DNA of 56,475 nt from Spirochaetia bacterium. GTDB lineage: Bacteria; Spirochaetota; Spirochaetia; Treponematales; Treponemataceae. Position numbers and translations under genes: made by a program. Location of the stretch: positions 1-56,475 of the forward strand of contig CAAGIS010000049.1 in the NCBI GenBank assembly GCA_900769985.1, read 5' to 3'. Below, piece after piece: positions 50,863-56,475 of the stretch; position 1 is the stretch's first letter; each line of letters begins with the position of its first letter. The notes beneath the pieces are model-generated. The model was not told where the DNA came from. It saw only the letters and a list, made by a program, of their open reading frames with translations, and searched no databases.

Positions 50863-51823
50863 CAGCGAAAAAAAAATTCCGGTAATCGTTATTTTTGCTC
50901 CGACTGCGACAGGAAAGACTGCCTTGACTTTAAAATTATTTGGTTCAGGCAGTCATTCTCTTTTTAAAGACAAGGCAGAAATAATAAGTGCAGATTCAAT
51001 GGCTGTTTACAAATATATGAATATCGGAACTGCAAAGCCGGATAAAACTGTTCTCTCTCAAATTCCTCATCATTTAATTGATTTTCTTGAACCGAACTTT
51101 CAGTTTTCTGTAAATGAATTTGTCAGGCGCTCAGATTTACTTTGTACAGAAATTTATTCACGTGGTAAAATTCCTGCTATAGTAGGCGGAACAGGTTTTT
51201 ACATAAGGAATTTTCTTCTTGGACTTCCTAAAACTCCCGAATCAAATGCAGAAATCCGTACTCAGCTTAAAAATGAACTTGAAAAATCAGGTATCGATTT
51301 TATGTACGAAAAATTAAAACTTGTCGACAATGAAAGTGCACAAAAAATAAACAAAAACGATGCATATAGAATTCTTCGTGCACTTGAAGTTTTTTATCTT
51401 ACAGGCAAGCCGCGAAGTTCTTTTTCCCTTTCAGAAAAACTTCGCGAAAACTATGATTTTTTTACTGTTATTCTTGAAAGGGACAGAAGCGATTTATACG
51501 AGAGAATCGATATGCGCATTGAGCAGATGTTCAGTCAGGGTCTTGAACAGGAAGTCCAGTCTTTAATCGAAAAAGGCTTTACAAAAGACGATGCCGGAAT
51601 GAAGGCAATCGGCTACCGTGAATTTTTTGAAGGTTTTGATTCTCCTGCAGAAATAAAAGAAAAAATAAAACACGACAGCCATAAATATGCAAAAAAGCAG
51701 TATGTCTTTATGAAAGGAATCTGCAATGCAAAAATTTATAATATCCCTAAAGAAGTTGATTATACAGAAGAAATTATTTCTGATTTAAAAACTTTCTTGA
51801 GAAAATATGATTTTATGCTATAA
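50849..51823 (+). CDS. miaA: tRNA dimethylallyltransferase
   Basis: This 324-aa enzyme adds the isopentenyl group to A37 of tRNAs reading UNN codons, using DMAPP (product of the pathway containing ispG). The P-loop is FAPTATGKTALT (the usual form is GPTASGKT). SADSMAVYKYMNIGTAKP, HHLIDFLEP, IVGGTGFYIRN and AIGYREF are family motifs. The start is a TTG at 50849 inside rpoZ, with no clear Shine-Dalgarno sequence, so translation is probably coupled to rpoZ. There is no better in-frame start before the P-loop. Confidence 0.93.
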   Translation: MNRNNSEKKIPVIVIFAPTATGKTALTLKLFGSGSHSLFKDKAEIISADSMAVYKYMNIGTAKPDKTVLSQIPHHLIDFLEPNFQFSVNEFVRRSDLLCTEIYSRGKIPAIVGGTGFYIRNFLLGLPKTPESNAEIRTQLKNELEKSGIDFMYEKLKLVDNESAQKINKNDAYRILRALEVFYLTGKPRSSFSLSEKLRENYDFFTVILERDRSDLYERIDMRIEQMFSQGLEQEVQSLIEKGFTKDDAGMKAIGYREFFEGFDSPAEIKEKIKHDSHKYAKKQYVFMKGICNAKIYNIPKEVDYTEEIISDLKTFLRKYDFML

Positions 51824-51856
51824 TCGGAAATATATAAAATTTTATGAGAGGAAAAA

Positions 51857-52348
51857 ATGTCAGAAGAAAAATATGTCAGACCGTCCTGGGACGAATATTT
51901 TATGGAAATTTGCCGTACAGTTGCAAAGCGTGCTACTTGCGACAGAGGCCGTTCAGGTTGTGTAATTGCCCGTGATAACCAGATTTTAGTTACAGGCTAT
52001 GTAGGTTCTCCGACAGGTCTTCCTCATTGTGACGAAGCAGGGCATTTACTCAAGAAAATGATTCATGATAACGGAGAAATAACACAGCACTGCGTACGTA
52101 CAGTTCACGCCGAACAGAACGCAATCTGTCAGGCTGCAAAACGTGGAATTGCACTTGAAGGCGCAACTGTTTACTGCAAAATGACTCCGTGCAGGACTTG
52201 TGCAATGCTAATCATCAATTGCGGGATAAAAAGGGTAGTGTGCGAAAAACATTATCATGACGAAAAAGATTCTCTTGAAATGTTCATGCAGGCAAAAATA
52301 CAGATTGAACATTTGGAAGATTCTGTTCAAACTTATGCAGACATGTAA
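51857..52348 (+). CDS. Deoxycytidylate deaminase family protein (dCMP/ComEB-like)
   Basis: This 163-aa zinc enzyme converts dCMP to dUMP for dTMP synthesis. The zinc site is HAEQNAICQAAKRG (His and catalytic Glu) and MTPCRTCAMLI (two Cys). WDEYFMEICRTVAKRATCDR is the typical start. DNQILVTGYVGSPTGLPHCDEAG lies before the active site, which is the dCMP-deaminase pattern. The Shine-Dalgarno sequence is GAGAGG. It is 33 nt after miaA and is followed by a long bidirectional terminator. Confidence 0.9.
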   Translation: MSEEKYVRPSWDEYFMEICRTVAKRATCDRGRSGCVIARDNQILVTGYVGSPTGLPHCDEAGHLLKKMIHDNGEITQHCVRTVHAEQNAICQAAKRGIALEGATVYCKMTPCRTCAMLIINCGIKRVVCEKHYHDEKDSLEMFMQAKIQIEHLEDSVQTYADM

Positions 52349-52378
52349 AGTCTCGTGCATGTAAAACTGCAGGATAAT

Positions 52379-52433
52379 AACAAAGCGTGCCGTTATACCG
52401 CATCTTTTAAAAGAACGGACGGCACGCTCTGTT
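52379..52433. terminator. Bidirectional terminator between the dCMP deaminase gene and thrC
   Basis: AACA-A-AGCGTGCCGT (52379-52393) pairs with ACGGCACGCT-C-TGTT (52419-52433), i.e. 14 bp with one mismatch, around a 25-nt loop. T-rich sequence follows on both strands. The stem reaches to 4 nt from the thrC stop. Confidence 0.8.
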
Positions 52434-52436
52434 GTT

Positions 52437-53849
52437 TTAAAGATTGTTCATCAACCAGTCTTTGAATGTATCGTAGTTATTTTCCATAGGAATTGCCTGT
52501 TCAGGAAGCTGCATGATTTTTTGCAAGCGTTCTGGTATTACAGGTTCACGACCTATGGCTTCTTTTACTGTAGCACCAAATTTTGCAGGGTCTGCCGTTT
52601 CAAGAATAATTCCGACAGCCTTTTTGTTTATGACATCATCTGCCCAGACAGGAACATTAGGAGTAAGTCCCGGCTTTGAATAGTCATTTTTCTTACCGTT
52701 CTTCAAATCTTCAAGACCGCCGTTTCTTATGTCGTCCCATGCTTTCCATGCAACTGCACCATGAGGATCAATAATATAACCAGTCTTAGAGTAACAGTCC
52801 TTTATTGATTTAAGAATTCCGTCATTATCAAGCCAGTAAGAAGCGAACAAAGCCCTTACTTCTTCAAGCGTGTACATTGCACTAATTCTTTCATAATTGC
52901 TCGGCGCGCCTACGTCCATTGCATTTGCAAAAGTTTCTACTGATGAACGTGCATCGTATTTTCCTGTTGCAATCCAGTCAGGAATCGTCCTGTTTGAATT
53001 TGTTGCAGCAACAAAACCTTTAATCGGCGCGCCCATTTTCTGCGCGATTAATCCTGACGTAAGGTTTCCGAAATTTCCCGACGGAACAGTTACGATGATA
53101 GAAGGATTGTCAATCTTGTTGCATACAGGACTTTTTGCCCTTGCAGCAAGACTTGCATACATATAATAAAATCCCTGCGGCAACAGGCGCGAAATGTTAA
53201 TTGAATTTGCACTTGACAGCCTAAATTTATTCCTTAAGTCATTGTCAGTAAAAGCAGTTTTTACAAGTTTCTGGCAGTCATCAAAAGTTCCCTTTACTTT
53301 AAGCGCCCTTACATTGCCTGTAAAAGTAGAAAGCTGTTTTTCCTGCAGCGGACTTATTTTTCCTTCCGGATACAGAATCGTTACGTCTATTCCCTCAACC
53401 CCGTGAAAAGCACTTCCAACGGCACTTCCAGTATCTCCCGAAGTTGCAACGAGAATATGCAGGTTGTCATTGTTCTGTCTGTTAAAATAAGACATTACGC
53501 GTGCCATAAAACGCGCACCAAAATCTTTAAATGCACATGTCGGTCCATGGAACAGTTCAAGAACATAAGTCAGATTGTCTATCTGTTTAAGCTTTGAAAT
53601 AAAAGGATATGCATCCTGAATTATTGCATCTAAATCTTCATCAGGAATTTCACCTTTGCAATATGGTTTTGCCATTTCCAGTGCAACAGTTCTGAAAGAC
53701 GGTTCCCTTGTATTATTTAAAATTGAATCATCAAGTTTCGGAAACTCTACAGGAATATAAAGCCCTCCTGTTTTTGAGTTCATCCCGTTAAGTACTGCTG
53801 TCTTAAAATCAACTTTTACCGAACTGTCCCTAGTGTCTGTGTAAATCAT
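52437..53849 (-). CDS. thrC: Threonine synthase
   Basis: This 470-aa PLP enzyme converts O-phosphohomoserine to threonine. The PLP lysine is in FHGPTCAFKDFGARFMARVM. VATSGDTGSAVG binds phosphate. SANSINISRLLPQGFYYMY and VPSGNFGNLTSGLIA are conserved. It is of the longer (yeast/E. coli-like) type, starting MIYTDTRDSSVKVDFKTAVL. AGGAATG precedes the ATG. It follows the lipoprotein gene by 44 nt and ends at the bidirectional terminator. Confidence 0.94.
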   Translation of the reverse strand: MIYTDTRDSSVKVDFKTAVLNGMNSKTGGLYIPVEFPKLDDSILNNTREPSFRTVALEMAKPYCKGEIPDEDLDAIIQDAYPFISKLKQIDNLTYVLELFHGPTCAFKDFGARFMARVMSYFNRQNNDNLHILVATSGDTGSAVGSAFHGVEGIDVTILYPEGKISPLQEKQLSTFTGNVRALKVKGTFDDCQKLVKTAFTDNDLRNKFRLSSANSINISRLLPQGFYYMYASLAARAKSPVCNKIDNPSIIVTVPSGNFGNLTSGLIAQKMGAPIKGFVAATNSNRTIPDWIATGKYDARSSVETFANAMDVGAPSNYERISAMYTLEEVRALFASYWLDNDGILKSIKDCYSKTGYIIDPHGAVAWKAWDDIRNGGLEDLKNGKKNDYSKPGLTPNVPVWADDVINKKAVGIILETADPAKFGATVKEAIGREPVIPERLQKIMQLPEQAIPMENNYDTFKDWLMNNL

Positions 53850-53893
53850 TTTTTCATTCCTAATAAAATTAAGTTTCTGCAGATTGCATTAAA

Positions 53894-54874
53894 TTACATC
53901 GCATAAAATAATTCGTCTGCTAAATCTTTTGCAAGCTGAACTTGACAAGCCTTTAAAACATTCCATTTATTTTTATCAATTACAGTTGCCGTTTTTGCAG
54001 TCGTAAAATATTCTTTGCCAGTTGAATAGTCAATTACAGTTGCCGTTCCTGTAAGCGAAAGAGAATATCCGTTTTCAACTTCCGTAATCTCACTTGCATA
54101 TTTTATTTTTCCGTAAATTATATATTTAAAATAACTTCCGCCCTGAAAAAGTCTTTTTGCCGCAGCATAGACAGCTTCCGAGCCGCCGTCAATTGCAGTA
54201 TGAAAGTCTGCATTCTGAGCAGAAGTATATCCTGCCCGCCAGAATTCTCCGACAAGATTTGAAGAAGTCGACAAAGGCGAATTTAAAATCATTTTATCGT
54301 TTTCACTGTAATCAATGAGGTTAATTACGATTCCCCGTTTTGCGATTGCAAATTTTACTTTGCACGGAACTTCGAGAGCTACCTGTCTTGCAAGCTGTAC
54401 AAGCTGCGGATTATTGTTTGTCAATGCAGGTTCAAAAATTACAGTTGAATTCATACTTGTTAAAATCGTATCAGGTTTAAAAGACGCATTTCCGTTTTCG
54501 TCAGTTACGATTTGTGTCGAACCAAAATTAACAGCATTCTCGTTTTTTGAAACAGGATAAGTTACAGTCAGTGGAAAATTCTGACATGGATTTCCTTCTT
54601 TGTCTTTTACGTTTACGATATACGGAGTTTTAAAAGCCGTTCCTGCTACAGGAATATTTGCAGATGAAACGAGAGTTATACTGAGATTCTGAAGCTGTTT
54701 TTTTAACAGAGAAAAACTATCGTCTTTTTTCTGTTCAGGAGGTTCTGCATTTACTTCAACAGATTCTTCTGCATTATTTTTTGAAACCTGTTTTGTCGAT
54801 TCGCAGGAATTCAAACTTAATAGCATAGAAGCCGTTATAAAAGCAATGTTTAATAAATTAAGTTTCTTTTGCAT
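53894..54874 (-). CDS. Lipoprotein with Ig-like domain and a LPP20/LpoB-like C-terminal region
   Basis: The 326-aa protein has a lipoprotein signal (LLNIAFITASMLLSLNSC, lipobox LNSC). An acidic linker follows, then an Ig-like module (about 65-165) with PYIVNVKDKEGNPCQNFPLT and IVTDENGNASFKPDT, as in bacterial Ig/invasin-like domains. The C-terminal half has ALEVPCKVKFAIAKRGIVIN and AKRLFQGGSYFKYIIYGKI, ending with WNVLKACQVQLAKDLADEL. This recalls LPP20 or LpoB-type lipoproteins, a tentative comparison. AAGGGGAAA precedes the ATG. Confidence 0.6.
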   Translation of the reverse strand: MQKKLNLLNIAFITASMLLSLNSCESTKQVSKNNAEESVEVNAEPPEQKKDDSFSLLKKQLQNLSITLVSSANIPVAGTAFKTPYIVNVKDKEGNPCQNFPLTVTYPVSKNENAVNFGSTQIVTDENGNASFKPDTILTSMNSTVIFEPALTNNNPQLVQLARQVALEVPCKVKFAIAKRGIVINLIDYSENDKMILNSPLSTSSNLVGEFWRAGYTSAQNADFHTAIDGGSEAVYAAAKRLFQGGSYFKYIIYGKIKYASEITEVENGYSLSLTGTATVIDYSTGKEYFTTAKTATVIDKNKWNVLKACQVQLAKDLADELFYAM

Positions 54875-54915
54875 TTTTTTAATTTCCCCTTGAAAAATAC
54901 ATTTTTTATCGTAAC

Positions 54916-54944
54916 ATTATACTTGTTTTGCATAAAATTCTCAA
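54916..54944 (-). promoter_or_regulatory. Predicted promoter of the 54874 lipoprotein gene
   Basis: Minus strand: TTGAGA (54939-54944), a 17-nt spacer and a perfect TATAAT (54916-54921). The leader is about 35 nt and carries AAGGGGAAA. Confidence 0.65.
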
Positions 54945-54992
54945 TATATGGAAGTAAGAAAAAATCATATTTGAAAAAAATAATGCCTGTAA

Positions 54993-55021
54993 TTGACATA
55001 ATATTTTTAAATAGATATAAC
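54993..55021 (+). promoter_or_regulatory. Predicted promoter of alr
   Basis: A perfect TTGACA (54993-54998), a 17-nt spacer and TATAAC (55016-55021). Start is near 55028, giving a leader of about 47 nt that contains the hairpin at 55038. Confidence 0.65.
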
Positions 55022-55037
55022 CAAATTATAAAAAATA

Positions 55038-55064
55038 AAAAAACGTATTGATATTACGTTTTTT
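55038..55064 (+). promoter_or_regulatory. Terminator-like hairpin in the alr leader
   Basis: AAAAAACGTA (55038-55047) and TACGTTTTTT (55055-55064) are perfect 10-nt arms with a 7-nt loop, ending in six Ts immediately before the AAGGAA Shine-Dalgarno sequence. No plus-strand gene lies upstream to be terminated. Confidence 0.55.
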
Positions 55065-55074
55065 AAGGAATTTT

Positions 55075-56229
55075 ATGCGACTGACTCATGCAGAAATTTA
55101 TTTGAATAATCTGAAAAGCAATATAAAAAATATCCGCTCGCTCTTGAAGCCTAAAACTAAAATCTGCGCTGCAGTAAAGGCAAATGCCTATGGAAACGGT
55201 GCTGTCCGATGTGCAAAAGCTGCAGTTGAAGCAGGTGCAAGTTTTCTTGCCGTTGCAACAGTTTCAGAAGGAATTGAACTTCGTAATGCCGGTATAGAGA
55301 CTCCTGTTTTATTGTTGAGTCTTTGTTCTCCGCCAGAAATTGAAGATGTCGTAAAATACTCGATTACGCCGCTTGTTTTTGACAAAGAATTTATAAATCT
55401 GCTTGATTCTGAAATTTCACAAAAACAACTTACTTCAAAAAAATTCCCTGTTCACCTTGCTGTTGATTCAGGCATGGGAAGAATCGGTGCACTGCCGGAA
55501 GATGCACTTTCTGTTGCAAGGCAAATCGTTCAGTCAGACAACCTTGAACTTGGAGGAATGTGCACTCATTTTGCCGTAGCCGACAGCGATTTGCCAGAAG
55601 ATATCGAATATACCGAAAAACAGTTTTCAAGTTTTATGTCAGCCGTAAATTCTGTTCAGAATGCAGGAATAAACCCCGGCATACGTCATTGCTGCAATTC
55701 GCCTGCAACGTTAAATCACCCCGAATGGCAGCTTGACATGGTTCGCCCCGGAATTATTGTATACGGCTATTATCCCGGAAAAATTACAAAAGAATATCTT
55801 TTAAAAAAGGGACTTGATTTTGAACTTAAGCCTGTAATGACACTTGTTTCAGGAGTGAGCGCAATCCGTCATTTTGAAAAAGGCAAGTCAGTGTCTTACG
55901 GTTGTACCTGGACTGCTTCAAAAGAAACTGATATTGCAGTCATTCCTGTAGGATACGGAGACGGTTTTTTAAGGCGGTTCAGTAAAGTTGTAAAACCAGC
56001 CATTGCCGGTAAGGAATATTCAATTTGCGGAAGAATCTGCATGGACCAGTGCATGATTGACCTCGGAAATGAAAGCGGCGTAAAACGCTGGGACAAAGTA
56101 GTTCTGTTCGGTTCAAAAGAAGCTGGTGCTTTTATATCTGCACAGGAAATCGCTGATGCAACTGACACGATTCCATACGAAATAATGACCGGCATTACGG
56201 CAAGAGTAGAGCGTATCTACATTGAATAA
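55075..56229 (+). CDS. alr: Alanine racemase
   Basis: This 384-aa PLP enzyme makes D-alanine for peptidoglycan. The PLP lysine is in AAVKANAYGNGAVRCAKAA. LAVDSGMGRIG, MCTHFAVAD, VRPGIIVYGYYPG and SYGCTWTASKETDIAVIPVG (catalytic Tyr) follow. It ends with EIMTGITARVERIYIE. I choose ATG 55075, just after AAGGAATTTT; the frame reaching 55048 runs through the leader hairpin. It has its own promoter and is divergent from the lipoprotein gene. Confidence 0.95.
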   Translation: MRLTHAEIYLNNLKSNIKNIRSLLKPKTKICAAVKANAYGNGAVRCAKAAVEAGASFLAVATVSEGIELRNAGIETPVLLLSLCSPPEIEDVVKYSITPLVFDKEFINLLDSEISQKQLTSKKFPVHLAVDSGMGRIGALPEDALSVARQIVQSDNLELGGMCTHFAVADSDLPEDIEYTEKQFSSFMSAVNSVQNAGINPGIRHCCNSPATLNHPEWQLDMVRPGIIVYGYYPGKITKEYLLKKGLDFELKPVMTLVSGVSAIRHFEKGKSVSYGCTWTASKETDIAVIPVGYGDGFLRRFSKVVKPAIAGKEYSICGRICMDQCMIDLGNESGVKRWDKVVLFGSKEAGAFISAQEIADATDTIPYEIMTGITARVERIYIE

Positions 56230-56269
56230 ACTGAATGCCAAAAAGCAGGTTTTCTCTGTTTTACATGTT

Positions 56270-56475
56270 TTAATCTGCAAACGAAATTTTTGCAGTAAAG
56301 TCAGTGCATACAACAAAATCAGCTCCTGATGCCTTGAGCCGTATCGGAGTTTTATTTTCAAAAAAATCTTTTTTTATGACATTAGAAAGGCTTGGGACTC
56401 CTGTTTTTCTAAAAAGCGGAGATTCCCACTCAAAGCCGCTTGATTCTAAAGTTCCTGATTTGTTCGAACTTGTAG
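56270..56475 (-). CDS. C-terminal fragment of an unidentified protein
   Basis: Only the last 67 or so residues are inside the window; the gene enters from the right edge and stops at TAA (56270-56272). The visible part includes GFEWESPLFRKTGVPSLS and ASGADFVVCTDFTAKISFAD before the stop. It is mixed charged and hydrophobic with no recognisable motif. It is convergent with alr, 40 nt apart. I do not recognise the family. Confidence 0.55.
   Translation of the reverse strand, partial: TSSNKSGTLESSGFEWESPLFRKTGVPSLSNVIKKDFFENKTPIRLKASGADFVVCTDFTAKISFAD

Noticed and set aside
1..56475. tRNA genes, rRNA, CRISPR arrays, IS elements, prophage, toxin-antitoxin or restriction systems
   Set aside because: I looked through the intergenic gaps, all under about 300 nt, and the gene list and saw none. 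tRNA scanning by eye is not exhaustive.

Overview
The window looks like chromosome of a Treponema-type spirochaete. It is AT-rich, with many TTG/GTG starts. The strongest taxonomic signal is the seven-gene archaeal/vacuolar-type ATPase operon E–(DUF2764-like)–A–B–D–I–K, the arrangement I recall from Treponema pallidum and Borrelia. A DUF4912/GH57 pair, a treponemal UPF0164-type outer-membrane protein and several short spirochaetal lipoproteins agree with this. dTDP-rhamnose, GDP-mannose and nonulosonate genes suggest a free-living or gut-type Treponema rather than T. pallidum; that is inference. I see no tRNA, rRNA, CRISPR array, insertion sequence or prophage, and no gene-free stretch longer than about 300 bases.

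Layout. 1-371: start of a Fe-S scaffold-like gene (minus). 481-3648: PHP phosphatase, DUF4912 protein and GH57-like protein (plus). 3664-4968: UPF0164-like outer-membrane protein (minus). 5144-12885: a 1004-aa helical periplasmic protein followed by a 1560-aa sensor phosphatase with Asp-box, HAMP and SpoIIE domains. 13035-15132: two small spirochaetal proteins and galM. 15265-22517: V-ATPase operon, closed by a strong terminator. 22662-24865: ispG and an exported helical protein. 24888-33173 (minus strand): exported protein, manC, a 142-bp palindromic element, wecA-like, rmlA, rmlC, rmlD, rmlB and an Omp85-like barrel, which together read as a surface-polysaccharide locus. 33364-36150: secA (minus). 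36222-39416: lipoproteins, membrane proteins and a NUDIX hydrolase. 39397-41837: hisS and neuB (minus). 41956-46581: a possible degenerate GHKL protein, a lipoprotein, trmB and ligA. 46627-50537: M23 peptidase, recJ and recO (minus). 50668-52348: rpoZ, miaA and a dCMP deaminase. 52437-54874: thrC and a lipoprotein (minus). 55075-56229: alr. 56270-56475: C-terminal piece of an unidentified gene (minus).

The most notable non-coding signals are as follows. (1) At least nine first-of-transcript genes have no Shine-Dalgarno sequence but carry a sigma-70-like -10 box 6-11 nt before the start codon, which predicts leaderless or nearly leaderless mRNAs. secA and its divergent lipoprotein neighbour even overlap their -35 hexamers. 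(2) A composite hairpin element lies at 31136-31277, with partial copies at 12967 and 33233; one of its modules sits in the same orientation just upstream of two unrelated operons. (3) Perfect palindromes overlap the promoters of the V-ATPase operon and of the 13035 operon. (4) The 5144 gene appears to lack a normal start codon in front of its signal peptide.

All functional calls come from reading motifs by eye; no database search was run.
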